A program made the position numbers and the translations under genes. Shown here piece after piece: positions 29,551 through 42,313 of a DNA stretch of 64,000 nucleotides. The DNA lies in the NCBI GenBank assembly GCA_020050685.1, contig JAGVKG010000040.1, forward strand, positions 124,001-188,000. Direction: 5' to 3'. Source of the DNA: Candidatus Obscuribacterales bacterium (GTDB lineage Bacteria > Cyanobacteriota > Vampirovibrionia > Obscuribacterales > Obscuribacteraceae). The notes under the pieces are model-generated. The model had not been told where the DNA came from, ran no database searches, and saw only the letters and a program-made list of their open reading frames with translations. Position 1 is the first letter of the stretch; each line of letters begins with the position of its first letter.

Positions 29551-29582
29551 GACATCCTCGTATCAATCTCTAAGGTGTTAAT

Positions 29583-31271
29583 TTAGCAAGAAGCTTTGTC
29601 GGGAGCAAATGCTTGACGTTCCTTGAACTTCTGGGCAATGGGCATGCGCCAGCCAAATCCGAACGACTGCGAGCTGACTTTTAGTCCTGGTGCGGCTTGG
29701 TAGCGCTTGTACTCGTTGTGGTCAATGCGGTTGATTACGTCTGCAACCACTTCACGTTTGTAGCCCATGCGAATGATAGCTTCGACGCTTTTGCGCTGCT
29801 CGACATATGCAAACAATATGCCGTCTAGTATCACATATGGTGGCAGAGTGTCTTGGTCCAACTGATTTGGTCTGAGTTCTGCCGATGGTGGCTTTTCAAT
29901 TGTCGATATGGGAATAATCGTTTTATTGGCATGCTCATTTATATAATTGGCCAAGTCGTAAACCATCATTTTGGGTACATCGGAAATTACTGCCAATCCG
30001 CCGCACATGTCGCCATAAAGCGTGCAATATCCGACCGCCAATTCCGATTTGTTTCCGGTGGTCAAAACCAGATGACCGAACTTGTTGGAAATAGCCATCA
30101 ATATATTTCCGCGAATCCGGGCTTGGATATTTTCTTCGGCAACATTCGTTGGTTGATCGGCAAATGTCGGTTTGAGAATTTCGCCGTAAGCTTTCATCGC
30201 CGGTTCAATGGGAACTAGTTTGAATTCGATTTCCAAGTTTTCTGCCAAGCGGCGCGAATCGTCGACGCTGTGATTGGACGAATATGGTGATGGCATTGCC
30301 ACACCCAAAACATTTTCTGCGCCAACTGCTTGGACGGCAATGGCGCAAGTTACTGCCGAATCAATACCTCCTGATAAGCCAACCACAGCCTTTTTAAATC
30401 CGCACTTGCGCATGTAATCGCGCGTGCCCAAAACTAAGGCTTGGTGAATGTTGATTGTGGTATCTTCCGGTGAAGGTCTAATTTCTTGTACCGCTTGTTC
30501 AAGCCCAGTGGAATTCAATTCCACAACCAGCAAATCTTCCTCGAAGGCTTTGGCTTGGGCAATTAATTGTCCGGTGCCGTCGACAACAATTGAACGGCCA
30601 TCAAAAATTAGTTCGTCATTGCCGCCAACTTGATTGACATAGATAACCGGAATGCCGAAACGTGTGGCTTGCCCGCGCACTAATTCGTGGCGCAGGTGTT
30701 GTTTGCCGGCAGTAAATGGTGAAGCAGAAATGTTGATCAAAAGATTGCAACCGCCAACGGCAATCTTTTCAATTGGATCAATGTCGTAACGTGCCTTTTG
30801 AAAAAGTTCCTTGAAATTCCAAATGTCTTCGCAAATGGAAAGTCCAATATGCCAATTCTCCAAATGCGCTTGCGCATATTCCTTAGCCGGTTCGAAATAT
30901 CGATCTTCATCAAAAACGTCATACGTCGGCAGAAGTGTTTTGTACTGCACGGACTTTACTTGTCCGCCTTCGATAAAAGCACAAGCATTGAAAGCTCGGC
31001 TGCCCGGACCTTCATTTATGTCGGCAAAGCCGACCAAGCAAGCAATGTCTTTCAGCTCGGCGCAAATTCTTTCCAAGCCGGCGCGATTGGCTTTGAGAAA
31101 AGATTCTTTGAGCAAAAGATCTTGCGGTGGATAACCACAGACAGCCAGCTCGGAAAAAATCACGAGTGCTGCGCCACGTTTTTTTGCTTCGTTGCCGTAC
31201 TCAATTATTTTTCTGACATTGCCGTCGATATCCCCGACGGTAGGATTTATTTGCGCAAGGGCAATTTTCAT
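29583..31271 (-). CDS. nadE: Glutamine-dependent NAD+ synthetase
   Basis: Makes NAD from deamido-NAD, ATP and glutamine. The N-terminal nitrilase-type amidase has the triad Glu41 (FSELAVCG), Lys111 (YKTLLPTYDVFDE) and Cys147 (SICEDIW). The C-terminal synthetase carries the PP-loop VGLSGGIDSAVT near residue 293, together with LTTGNKSELAVGYCTLYGD. At 562 residues the length is typical of the glutaminase-fused form. It is the first gene of a four-gene minus-strand operon. Confidence 0.96.
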   Translation of the reverse strand: MKIALAQINPTVGDIDGNVRKIIEYGNEAKKRGAALVIFSELAVCGYPPQDLLLKESFLKANRAGLERICAELKDIACLVGFADINEGPGSRAFNACAFIEGGQVKSVQYKTLLPTYDVFDEDRYFEPAKEYAQAHLENWHIGLSICEDIWNFKELFQKARYDIDPIEKIAVGGCNLLINISASPFTAGKQHLRHELVRGQATRFGIPVIYVNQVGGNDELIFDGRSIVVDGTGQLIAQAKAFEEDLLVVELNSTGLEQAVQEIRPSPEDTTINIHQALVLGTRDYMRKCGFKKAVVGLSGGIDSAVTCAIAVQAVGAENVLGVAMPSPYSSNHSVDDSRRLAENLEIEFKLVPIEPAMKAYGEILKPTFADQPTNVAEENIQARIRGNILMAISNKFGHLVLTTGNKSELAVGYCTLYGDMCGGLAVISDVPKMMVYDLANYINEHANKTIIPISTIEKPPSAELRPNQLDQDTLPPYVILDGILFAYVEQRKSVEAIIRMGYKREVVADVINRIDHNEYKRYQAAPGLKVSSQSFGFGWRMPIAQKFKERQAFAPDKASC

Positions 31272-31461
31272 TTTTGCTTCTCGAGGCTGACAGGGAAATT
31301 ATCGCACTTTGTTAGCTTAATGGTTGTCAATAAAGGCGCACGAGCTGTTGTCATTGGATATAATGGTCATATCCTGATGGCGGTTTTTTGCCAAGTCGCT
31401 AGCGCAAGACCGATGCCGGAAGGATTTTTTGATCGGATGGCGGCTAGGAAGCAAGGTAACA

Positions 31462-32937
31462 ATGGGGACGGCTACTAAGAAGAAAGCTACCAAAGCATTG
31501 GCAGCCGGTGCACTCTCCGTTGCACTCGGATTTTCTGCTTGTTTGCCAGCGTTAGCCGGCAACGCCACCACTTGGAAGCAATCAATCATCAACAAAGGTA
31601 AAGCCTTGTTTGAGCCACGTCCAAAACAATATGGACCGGGCTCCGGTATTGCGGATGGCCCTGGTGTTTGGATGAACATTTGGAACTATCCCAAGGTAGA
31701 AACACCTGGCGAAGTCGAGTCTTATGTTAAGACTTTAGTGCAATACAAAATTCGCAACGTATTTGTGCAAACTTCTCGCTCGAACACCGATGCAATTGTT
31801 AATCGCGCAGGCCTCTCCGCCTTGATTGACACATGTCATCGCAATCACATTCGCGTGATTGCTTGGTCCTTTGCTGAGCTGGTTAATCCCGAGCAGGACG
31901 CAGACAAATTAATTGCCGCCGGACTTTTTGAGTCGACAACCGGGCAGAAAGTTGATGCTGTGGCAGGCGACCTGGAAGGCAATCTCAAGCCAACAAAAAT
32001 TGAAGCTTATGCGGCGCGTTTGCGCGCAAAACTCGGGGCAAAATACCCGCTGATTGCTGTGGTTTACAGTCCGCTTAATCGCTCGCAACAAGCCTTGATT
32101 ACACCATGGAAAGTGATAGCCAATAATTTTGACGTGATTGCGCCAATGACATATTGGGCAGGCAAACACCACAAATTCTCCGATGCCTATAACTACACAT
32201 ACACGACCGTGCAAAAAATTCGCGAACTTTGCGGCAAGCCGGACCTGGAAATTCACGTGGTCGGTGACGGCATGGGCTCAAGCATTGCCGAGCTGGAACA
32301 GTTCTTGAAAGGCTGCCAGGCCGTTGAAGCCACGAGCGCCAGCCTTTATCCCAACTGTAAAGCAACCACGAATCAATTGGCTTGCATGTCGCACTATCAC
32401 GATCATCTTCCAGTTAATGCCCGTTTCCGTTTAGAGGCCTATCGCCAGTTTAAACAAAAAGGGTCGCTGGCTGACACGCGCGATCCCAGCCAATCTATAA
32501 CGCGGGGCAAGTTTTACAAACTTATGGCCGATGAGCTCTTAGTGCCGTCATTAATCAAGCCCAAATCTCAATTGGAAATTGAGGCTAAGCCAGTCACCGA
32601 ATTCGAAGCTATGCAAATGCTGATTAATGCCGGACTGATTTCCGCGCCTGCCCAAACAAATTCTTCCGCGGATCTTTTGAGCCTGCCTGTATATCCAAAA
32701 GAAGCATTAAGCATTATTGCTGGAATTTTGGAAAACCAAATCACCAATCGTGCCGACGGCAAGTTGCTAGCCGGCGGGCACAAATTGACGAGCCAGACGA
32801 AGCGCCGGGCGCCAACGCACTGGTTTATTCAGCCTGCTTATGCCGAATCGAAAGCCGAGACCAAGGGTCAATCTCACCCGATGAATTACCTCGACGCAGC
32901 CCAAATGGTGCTTGAGGCACGTGCTGGTCTGAAATAA
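31462..32937 (+). CDS. Exported TIM-barrel glycoside-hydrolase-like protein
   Basis: A 491-residue exported protein. ATG 31462 has AAGG upstream and gives a compact signal peptide (KKKATKALAAGALSVALG... PALAG); a TTG at 31429 is less likely. Residues about 65-300 read as a beta/alpha barrel with alternating strands IRNVFVQTS, HIRVIAWSF, VDAVAGDLEGN, PLIAVVYSP and FDVIAPMTYW. The last strand, APMTYW, is typical of putative glycoside hydrolase barrels of the DUF4015 type. The C-terminal 130 residues are helical and SLH-like in rhythm without a clear match. A sugar substrate is not known. No partners nearby except its position upstream of hpf. Confidence 0.7.
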   Translation: MGTATKKKATKALAAGALSVALGFSACLPALAGNATTWKQSIINKGKALFEPRPKQYGPGSGIADGPGVWMNIWNYPKVETPGEVESYVKTLVQYKIRNVFVQTSRSNTDAIVNRAGLSALIDTCHRNHIRVIAWSFAELVNPEQDADKLIAAGLFESTTGQKVDAVAGDLEGNLKPTKIEAYAARLRAKLGAKYPLIAVVYSPLNRSQQALITPWKVIANNFDVIAPMTYWAGKHHKFSDAYNYTYTTVQKIRELCGKPDLEIHVVGDGMGSSIAELEQFLKGCQAVEATSASLYPNCKATTNQLACMSHYHDHLPVNARFRLEAYRQFKQKGSLADTRDPSQSITRGKFYKLMADELLVPSLIKPKSQLEIEAKPVTEFEAMQMLINAGLISAPAQTNSSADLLSLPVYPKEALSIIAGILENQITNRADGKLLAGGHKLTSQTKRRAPTHWFIQPAYAESKAETKGQSHPMNYLDAAQMVLEARAGLK

Positions 32938-33251
32938 ATTGTCAGACTGGTAATAAAGGGGTTGGATCGCCTTTTTTAGGGTAAATTGAGAATAGACAGA
33001 TAAATATATAAGCGAAAGCAGTGAGAGGAGTGAGATTAAATCTAGGGCCCAACTAACTTTCCAGGTGCTATTGTATTGGCACTGAAAAAATTGATATAAA
33101 TGACGCCCGCCCGAGGGCGGTGCCAAAAATCCAGTAATGTCCGCAGGACAGATTGGAAGAGTCCGTGAATAACTTTATGACCCGCTATATTTTCCCGAAC
33201 CCTGGTCTTAATTGGTCAGAGTGGTTTGTGCCACGCCGCAGGAGGTAGACC
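32938..33251. other. Gene-free leader region of hpf
   Basis: No gene is seen in these 314 bp. It holds a candidate promoter (33071-33100) and a GC-rich hairpin around 33104-33121 (CCGCCC and GGGCGG), followed by about 130 nt of leader to the hpf ribosome binding site AGGAGGTAG. The long structured leader could carry post-transcriptional control. Confidence 0.5.
33071..33100 (+). promoter_or_regulatory. Candidate sigma70-type promoter for hpf
   Basis: TTGTAT (33071) and TATAAA (33095) are separated by 18 bp. The -10 is good and the -35 weak. A promoter here would give a leader of about 145 nt before hpf. Confidence 0.35.
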
Positions 33252-33848
33252 ATGCATGTTGTCGTTACAGGACGTAATATCGAACTTACACCAGCGCTCA
33301 AGGATTACTTGTTGGATAAGCTCCAGAGAGCGCAAAAGCACTTTGATCATCCGCTCGATGTGCAGGCGCTTTTGAGTGTGGCTAAAAATCCGTCCATTGC
33401 TCTTAATCAAACGGCAGAAGTAACCATCAAGGTCAATGGCTCGATCATTCGAGGTGAAGAATCAACGGAAAATATGTACGCGTCCATCGATTTGGTGGCA
33501 AATAAAATTGAACGCCAGTTGCGCAAGTTTAAGACACGCTACTATCACAAGTCAGCCAAACTGAGAGAGCGCGAAAAGGGAGTTTTCCGTGGTGAGGCAG
33601 TCGATGTTTCGGCCGAGCTGGATACGGATGAAGAGGTGAGAAGAGAACTGACGTTTGAGGAGATTCGGCCAAAAATCGTGCGTTCCAAAAAGTTTCCTCT
33701 TAAGCCAATGCTGCCGGAAGAAGCCTGTAGCCAGATGGATCTTCTGGGACATGACTTTTTCATGTTCATCAATTCGGAAACAAATCACGTTAATACCGTG
33801 TATCACCGCCGCGACAAGAATTACGGCTTAATCGAACCGGAAGCTTAA
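33252..33848 (+). CDS. hpf: Ribosome hibernation promoting factor, long form
   Basis: Long HPF (198 residues) dimerises 70S ribosomes into 100S particles in stationary phase. The N-terminal S30AE domain (1 to about 105) starts VVVTGRNIELTPALKDYLL. The C-terminal ribosome-associated domain (about 135-198) contains the conserved KFPLKPMLPEEACSQMDLLGHDFFMF and YHRRDKNYGLI segments by composition, with a charged linker between. The ribosome binding site GGAGG lies 9 nt before ATG 33252. Preceded by a 314-bp structured leader. Confidence 0.95.
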   Translation: MHVVVTGRNIELTPALKDYLLDKLQRAQKHFDHPLDVQALLSVAKNPSIALNQTAEVTIKVNGSIIRGEESTENMYASIDLVANKIERQLRKFKTRYYHKSAKLREREKGVFRGEAVDVSAELDTDEEVRRELTFEEIRPKIVRSKKFPLKPMLPEEACSQMDLLGHDFFMFINSETNHVNTVYHRRDKNYGLIEPEA

Positions 33849-34108
33849 GTTGATTTGCCGGTAAACGCTAGGATTTTGATCGTCTGGTCACGAATTCTTG
33901 AAATTCTAGAAATTCTCGGGTTTATCCTGGTCCAACTTACGATTTGTTATGTCAAGATGCCGGTGAGCAATTTCCCGATTGAATTATGGGAACATTCGGC
34001 AAAAATTTGTCATCTTTTCCAATAGGATAGTTAGAATCAATGGTGTAGATTTGAGTAGGTGATTTTTGGTTGGGTCTCGGGAGAAGATAAAAGGAAGGAT
34101 TAGGCAAA

Positions 34109-37100
34109 GTGGTTAAGGGCAAGAAATTATCTCTAGCAGGTAGTTGGGCTAGCCAAATTTTGCCAATTGCTTTGAGCGTAAATTTGGCACCGGTGAATTA
34201 TTTGCCGTGGGTTGTGCCGGGTTTAATGGCTGCCACTTTTACTTTTTCTGCCTCGATGATGCCGGCTTTGGCTGCTTCCTCGCAAGAAATTGCTCTGAAT
34301 AATGAAGGGGTTAAAGCATTGCAAGCTGAAAATTATCAACTTGCAATTCAGAAATTTCGCGAAGCCTTGAAAATTGATCCAAAGCATCCTTATGGACTGG
34401 CCAAAGAGAATTTGGCGATTGCTTATAACAACTATGGCTTGAAGTTGCAAGACAATCCCAAGGAAGCAATTAAGCAATTTCATCAAGCTTTGATTCTTAA
34501 TCCGACAAATCCGACAACGCTGGCCAACTTGGATGCGATCATCAGCATCATGAACAAGAACCCGCGGGCTTTCAAAGATCGCGTTGAGCTTGGCGATCAG
34601 TCACGCTTATCCGGGGACTTAGTTGGTGCGGCCATTGAATATGGCGAAGCCTTGAAACTGAAAGACGATGCAAAAATCCACTTTAAACTGGGTGAAGTAT
34701 ATCGTGTACTAAATGACAACGACAAGGCGATTCAAGCCTATCAGGCAGCGGCACGTTCTGGTGATAGTGGCGAAATTGAAGTTGGTCTTGGTCAAACTTA
34801 TCAAGCAAAGGGCGATTTGCCCGCGGCACTGGCGGCCTTTGACCGGGCGCTGGCGTTGAAACCAGACGATTCGGATGTATTGGACGCGCTGGTCACTGGC
34901 TGGGAAGAAGCCTTGAAGGCCGATCCGGTTGCGCCACAAAACCATATTGGTTTAGGTAAGGCTTTGCAATATCGTGGTGATTATGATCAAGCAGCCGCCG
35001 AATACAAGCAAGCCTTGATGTTTGATCGCGGCAACCAAATGGCTAAGCAGCTGCTGGACGGAATTGGTGAAGCTAAAAAAGGTGCAGCATTTAAAAAACA
35101 TGCTGACGCTGGTGTGGATTTGCAGACCCGCAAATTGTATGACGCGGCTTTAGAAGAGTACAAGCGAGCCTTGGATTTGAATCCGCGTTCGGTGGAAGTG
35201 TTAGTTGATATTGGTACTGTTTATCAAGCAAAAGAAGATTTCGATGGTGCGGTACAGTTTTATAACAAGGCTTTAGCAATTGAGCCAAGTAATGCACTGG
35301 CTCAACAGGGCATCAAAGCGGCATCTGAATCGAAAGCACACAAGGCAATTGAAAATGCTGTGGCCGAAGCAATGGATTTGTTCAAGCTTGGTAAGTATGA
35401 CGAAGCAATTGCCAAATACCAATTCATTTTGCAGGCTCATCCAAAAGATGCCGTGACGCACTTCAATCTTGGTGCTACTTATCAGGCTAAGAAGGATATC
35501 GATCAGGCGATTACGGAATACAAGCAAGCGACTTTCTTCGATCCGAAAAGCGAAGAGTACAAGCGTGCCTTGGAAGTGGCGCTTGATGCAAAGGCTCAAC
35601 CTTTAATTGACGCTGGTGTGAAGAAGCACGAACAAAAGGATTACACAGCGGCAATTGATTATTATCAACAGGCGCTCGCGATTCGTCCAAAAAACGCCAG
35701 CCTTTGGTTCAACTTGGCTGGTGCTTTGTACCAGCGCGAAGATTACGTCAAGGCACAAGATGCTTATGAAAGGGCGATGGAAATTGATCCCAAAGGTCAA
35801 GCTGACGATCGCTATTTGGTGGCAGTGATTGACGAACACTTCGGCCGCGGTCAACAAGCTTTGACTCAGTATATGAAGTACATCGCGGAGAATTCGCAAG
35901 GTAAATACGCGCAAGCCGCCCGTGAACGCATCAAGGCTTTGCAAATCAATATTGCCGACACGCTTAAGATCAAGTCTGAAAAAGAAATGGCAATGGACAA
36001 GGACGCGATTGATTCATATCAAAAAGCGCTTGAGCTGCAGAAAAACAAACAGTGGGATGAAGCACTGGCTTTGTACAAGAGAGCGATGCAGATCCATACA
36101 AAAGATGCCGACATTCCATTTGCCATTGGTACATTGTTCCAGCAAAAGGGCGATATCGATTTAGCTCTCAACTGGTATCAGAAAGCCATTGATCTTGATC
36201 CGAAAAACAAAACCTATCAGTTGGCGCAACAACAAAGTTTTGAATTAAAGGCTGCTCCCTTAATTGAACAAGCGGTGCAAAAACAGCAAGCCGGTGAGAT
36301 TCCGCAAGCTATTGATCTTTACCAAAAGGCTTTGTCTGTGCTGCCAAATCGTGCCATGATTTGGCGCAATCTTGGTACGGCTTATCAGCATGGTGATGAT
36401 TTTGGCAATGCACGTGCTGCATATCAGAAGGCTTGGGATCTCGATCCAAAAGCAGAACAAGCCAACTTGTATTTTATGGCAGCGATTGACGAACATTATG
36501 GTCAAGGCGCAAAGGCCTTAGAAGAGTACAGGAAATATTTGAGCCTCTTGCCGGCCGGTGAATTGGCGGGACAAGCGAAAGAACGAGTTTCTGCACTTAC
36601 TGCCAACATCAATGACACCAAGAAATTATTGACGCGCGGTGAAGCCAGCAAAATTAAAGAATCAAGCGATGCTTTCGAGCAAGCGGTCAAGTTGCAAGGA
36701 TCTGGTCAGTACGATGCGGCTATTCCTTTATATAAGAAAGCCATTGAAGGCATGCCGACAGAATCGTCATTCCCTTACTCACTGGGAACGGCATATCAGG
36801 CAAAGAACGATCTTGATTCGGCAATTGAATGGTACAAGAAGGCACTGCAACTCGATCCGAAAAACAAAGATTATCACAAGGTTTTGACCACTGCTTATGA
36901 ATTGAAGGCTGGACCAATTATTGATCAAGCCATCGCTAAACATGGAGCAGGCGATCTGGCTGGTGCCGTGGCTCTTTATCGGCAAGGTCTGGAGGTAATG
37001 CCAGAAAATGCGCGTACATGGACCAACCTTGGTGGTGCCTTGCAATCAATGGATGATTTTGCCAAGGCACGTGATGCATATCAGAAAGCCTTGGATCTTG

Positions 37101-38596
37101 ATGCTAAAGGCGAAATCGATGATTGGTTCTTCATCGGTAATATCGATGAACACTATGGACTTGGTGGCAAAGCCTTAACCGAATATCAAAAGTATGTCAT
37201 GGCTGCACCAAAAGGCAAATATATAAAGGAAGCCAACGATCGCATTCATGCTCTTTCCATCAATCCAAACCAAACCCAAAAGTTGCTCACTTCCCATGAG
37301 CAAAAGAATTTGTCTGCCATAAATGATCTTTTCCAAAATGCAGTTAAGCTGCAGCAAGAAGGAAAGCATGATGAGGCAATTGCCCAGTACAAGAAATTAG
37401 TCGGCATGGCGCCAAATGAAGCATCCTATTGGTACAGCATGGGAACTTGCTACCAAGCCAATAACGACATCGACAATGCAATCGATTGTTATGTTCATGC
37501 ATCAAGTCTCAATCCGAAAGAACCTTCTTACAAACAATATGTTGAACAATTGAAGGCAGCCAAAGCCGATCCGCTAATCAATGATGCAATCAAGAAGCAT
37601 AGTGAAGGCGATTACGCGACTGCCATTTCTCTTTATCAAAAGGCTTTGACCCTGGTGCCGAAGAACGCTCGTACCTGGACAAATTTAGCTGCTGCGTACC
37701 AGGCATCAGATGATTTTGCTCGTGCACGTGAGAACTATCAAAAAGCATTAGATATGGATGCAAAAGGTGAAGTAGATAACTGGTATTACCTGGCTGCATT
37801 GGATGAGCATTCAGGTCAGGGCAAGAAAGCATTTTCCGAATACGAAAAATATTTGCAATTTGCACCAAAGGGTAATTTCTACCAGTTGGCCTATCAACGC
37901 TACCAAGCACTTTATCAAAATCCCAACGCCGTGCAAAAGTTAGTCACTGCCGCACAACAAAAGCAATCGGCTGCGGCCAGTGGTGCGTTTGACGAAGCAG
38001 TGAAACTGCAAACCGAAAATAAATTTGACGAGGCATTGGCAAAGTATAAAGAAGCAATTGCCGTCAATGCAAATGAGCCTTCTTATTGGTACAGCATCGG
38101 GACTTGTTATCAGGCAAAAGGTGATGTTGACTCAGCACTTTCCAGTTACCAAAAGGCTGTGCAACTAAATCCGAAAGAGGCCCAATACAAGCAAGTGCTT
38201 AATCAGTTGAAGCAAGCTAAGGCTGGTCCATATCTAGAGTCGGCATTCAAGAAACAGACAACTAAAAATGAAGCTGGCAATTACGATTTGGCTGGAGCAA
38301 TTGCCGACTATGAAGCAGCTCTAAGATTGTATGAGGATGGAACGACACGTTTGAACCTTGGTACTGCCTATCAAGCAAATGCCAATTTGCCGCAGGCGCT
38401 ATCGTGCTACCAGCGTGCCGTACAACTTGATCCTAAGCAAGTCGATGCCTACTACTACATGGGCACGGTTTACGAGGGAATGAAACAGCCCGGATTGGCT
38501 TTGCAGCAATACAGAAAGTACCTGCAAGTGGCAGCTGGCGGGCAAAACGCCGCCGATGCCAAAGAGCGCATCAAAATCTTGGGTTCGGCGAAATAA
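34109..38596 (+). CDS. Giant exported TPR protein with 219-residue super-repeat
   Basis: A 1495-residue protein starting at GTG 34109 (AAGGAAGG upstream). A signal-like hydrophobic segment at about 35-55 is followed by roughly 35 TPR units of 34 residues. From about residue 500 the TPRs are organised in a higher-order repeat. The signature [IL]DEH[FYS]GxG appears with its Asp at residues 575, 794, 1013 and 1232, exactly 219 residues (657 bp) apart, and a degenerate fifth copy (TVYEGMKQ) sits at 1455. Each signature is followed by ALxxYxKYL and a short spacer with an Asn/Thr-rich linker (NINDTKKLL, NPNQTQKLL). The repeats arose by tandem duplication. Function is unknown, and a long extracytoplasmic protein scaffold is likely. 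Confidence 0.88.
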   Translation: MVKGKKLSLAGSWASQILPIALSVNLAPVNYLPWVVPGLMAATFTFSASMMPALAASSQEIALNNEGVKALQAENYQLAIQKFREALKIDPKHPYGLAKENLAIAYNNYGLKLQDNPKEAIKQFHQALILNPTNPTTLANLDAIISIMNKNPRAFKDRVELGDQSRLSGDLVGAAIEYGEALKLKDDAKIHFKLGEVYRVLNDNDKAIQAYQAAARSGDSGEIEVGLGQTYQAKGDLPAALAAFDRALALKPDDSDVLDALVTGWEEALKADPVAPQNHIGLGKALQYRGDYDQAAAEYKQALMFDRGNQMAKQLLDGIGEAKKGAAFKKHADAGVDLQTRKLYDAALEEYKRALDLNPRSVEVLVDIGTVYQAKEDFDGAVQFYNKALAIEPSNALAQQGIKAASESKAHKAIENAVAEAMDLFKLGKYDEAIAKYQFILQAHPKDAVTHFNLGATYQAKKDIDQAITEYKQATFFDPKSEEYKRALEVALDAKAQPLIDAGVKKHEQKDYTAAIDYYQQALAIRPKNASLWFNLAGALYQREDYVKAQDAYERAMEIDPKGQADDRYLVAVIDEHFGRGQQALTQYMKYIAENSQGKYAQAARERIKALQINIADTLKIKSEKEMAMDKDAIDSYQKALELQKNKQWDEALALYKRAMQIHTKDADIPFAIGTLFQQKGDIDLALNWYQKAIDLDPKNKTYQLAQQQSFELKAAPLIEQAVQKQQAGEIPQAIDLYQKALSVLPNRAMIWRNLGTAYQHGDDFGNARAAYQKAWDLDPKAEQANLYFMAAIDEHYGQGAKALEEYRKYLSLLPAGELAGQAKERVSALTANINDTKKLLTRGEASKIKESSDAFEQAVKLQGSGQYDAAIPLYKKAIEGMPTESSFPYSLGTAYQAKNDLDSAIEWYKKALQLDPKNKDYHKVLTTAYELKAGPIIDQAIAKHGAGDLAGAVALYRQGLEVMPENARTWTNLGGALQSMDDFAKARDAYQKALDLDAKGEIDDWFFIGNIDEHYGLGGKALTEYQKYVMAAPKGKYIKEANDRIHALSINPNQTQKLLTSHEQKNLSAINDLFQNAVKLQQEGKHDEAIAQYKKLVGMAPNEASYWYSMGTCYQANNDIDNAIDCYVHASSLNPKEPSYKQYVEQLKAAKADPLINDAIKKHSEGDYATAISLYQKALTLVPKNARTWTNLAAAYQASDDFARARENYQKALDMDAKGEVDNWYYLAALDEHSGQGKKAFSEYEKYLQFAPKGNFYQLAYQRYQALYQNPNAVQKLVTAAQQKQSAAASGAFDEAVKLQTENKFDEALAKYKEAIAVNANEPSYWYSIGTCYQAKGDVDSALSSYQKAVQLNPKEAQYKQVLNQLKQAKAGPYLESAFKKQTTKNEAGNYDLAGAIADYEAALRLYEDGTTRLNLGTAYQANANLPQALSCYQRAVQLDPKQVDAYYYMGTVYEGMKQPGLALQQYRKYLQVAAGGQNAADAKERIKILGSAK

Positions 38597-38674
38597 TGCT
38601 GCTCATAAATTCGGCTAATTTGGCTCGTATTTTACAGATTATCAAGAGCTAAATAAGTGTTCGTTAAGGTATAC

Positions 38675-38689
38675 AAGCAGGGGCTGCTT
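38675..38689. repeat. Short hairpin upstream of the alpha/beta hydrolase
   Basis: AAGCAG and CTGCTT pair around GGG, just before GGCATGCTATAAATTT. The TATAAA could be a -10 for the hydrolase gene at 38743. A regulatory role is uncertain. Confidence 0.3.
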
Positions 38690-38742
38690 GGCATGCTATA
38701 AATTTTGATTCCTAAAACCTGCCTGGCAATTCCGCTAGTACC

Positions 38743-39720
38743 ATGCGTTCCTTCCTTGCAAAATTTGTCTGCCTGCTGGCATTTTTGTTTGTGGTTTCTT
38801 GCCACTGCCAGACAGTTTCTGCTGAAGTAATTAGACAAGATCAAAACTTCTTGAGCTTGCAGCTGGGAATACCTGTGTATATTTGGACGGACACGCAGAA
38901 TCGCCCGGGTACAATTGTCATCGCCTTGCAGGGCGCAGTGCTGCATGGGCGCGCTTATGACACAATTGCCCGCAAGTTGGCAGGCGAAGGTGTAATGGTG
39001 GTGGCACCGGACTTTCGTGGCTTCGGTGCTTGGTATTACGGCTTGAATGGTTTTCCGCAAAATCGAAAAATTGATTTGAAGAAAACGGAAGCCGATCTAA
39101 AAGAGATTTACGACAAACTGGAAGATACCTATCACTTGCCGATTGTTTGGATGGGTGAAAGCTTTGGTGCTAACTGCGCTTTGCGTATGTCGACGAAAAA
39201 AGGTGGCGGCTTGATTTTGGCAAGCTATGCGCCCAAGCAGCGATTGTTCTTTCAGCCGCGCATGGTCGGTCATGGTCTTTTATGGTTTACCAATCCCAGA
39301 CGCAACATGAATATTTCTCCCTATTTGAAATCTCGCATTTCAGAAAGTCCGCATATTGCCAAAGAGATGCGCGATGATCCGCTCAACAGATTCATCTTTC
39401 GGGCAGGCGAGCTTTATTCCATGGCCAAGTTCACGGGCGATGGCATCCGGATGGCCAAGAAACTTGATCCGGATACACCGGTGCTCTTTATTCATGGCAA
39501 ACAAGATCGTTTGATTCGCGCAGATGACGTGGAAAAATTTTACGCTAATCTGAAATGCAACGACAAGCACATGCTCATGCTAGAGAACAGCGGGCACATG
39601 CATTTGGAAGTAGCCAATCCCGATCCGAAAGTTGTCGAAGCCGTCACCGACTGGACAATTGATCACACGCAACCAACCGCAATCGTAAAAACCAACCGCA
39701 CCGGTGAAACGATACAGTAA
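38743..39720 (+). CDS. Exported alpha/beta hydrolase (lysophospholipase-like)
   Basis: A 325-residue exported serine hydrolase. The N-terminal segment LLAFLFVVSCHCQTVSA is a signal peptide. The VVSC motif could be a lipobox, which would make it a lipoprotein; cleavage after VSA is the alternative. The nucleophile elbow GESFG lies near residue 142, preceded by PIVWM. The acid is likely Asp in FIHGKQDRLI (about 253) and the His lies in ENSGHMHLE (about 285). A short lid region (about 165-215) contains QRLFFQPRMVGHGLLWF. The true substrate is unknown, and esterase and lysophospholipase fit equally. No operon partner: the TPR gene lies 146 bp upstream. Confidence 0.85.
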   Translation: MRSFLAKFVCLLAFLFVVSCHCQTVSAEVIRQDQNFLSLQLGIPVYIWTDTQNRPGTIVIALQGAVLHGRAYDTIARKLAGEGVMVVAPDFRGFGAWYYGLNGFPQNRKIDLKKTEADLKEIYDKLEDTYHLPIVWMGESFGANCALRMSTKKGGGLILASYAPKQRLFFQPRMVGHGLLWFTNPRRNMNISPYLKSRISESPHIAKEMRDDPLNRFIFRAGELYSMAKFTGDGIRMAKKLDPDTPVLFIHGKQDRLIRADDVEKFYANLKCNDKHMLMLENSGHMHLEVANPDPKVVEAVTDWTIDHTQPTAIVKTNRTGETIQ

Positions 39721-39722
39721 GG

Positions 39723-42225
<2,503 letters not shown>

Positions 42226-42313
42226 ATTAATCCGTCTCTTTCTTCACTTCAATGCCCATTCCAAATTCCCGACCAAGTACGATTCTAGAATATAACACCT
42301 GAGATAATAAGAC

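Noticed and set aside
33077-33095. Sigma54 promoter (TTGGCAC)
   Set aside because: The TGGCAC element has no GC at the required -12 distance.
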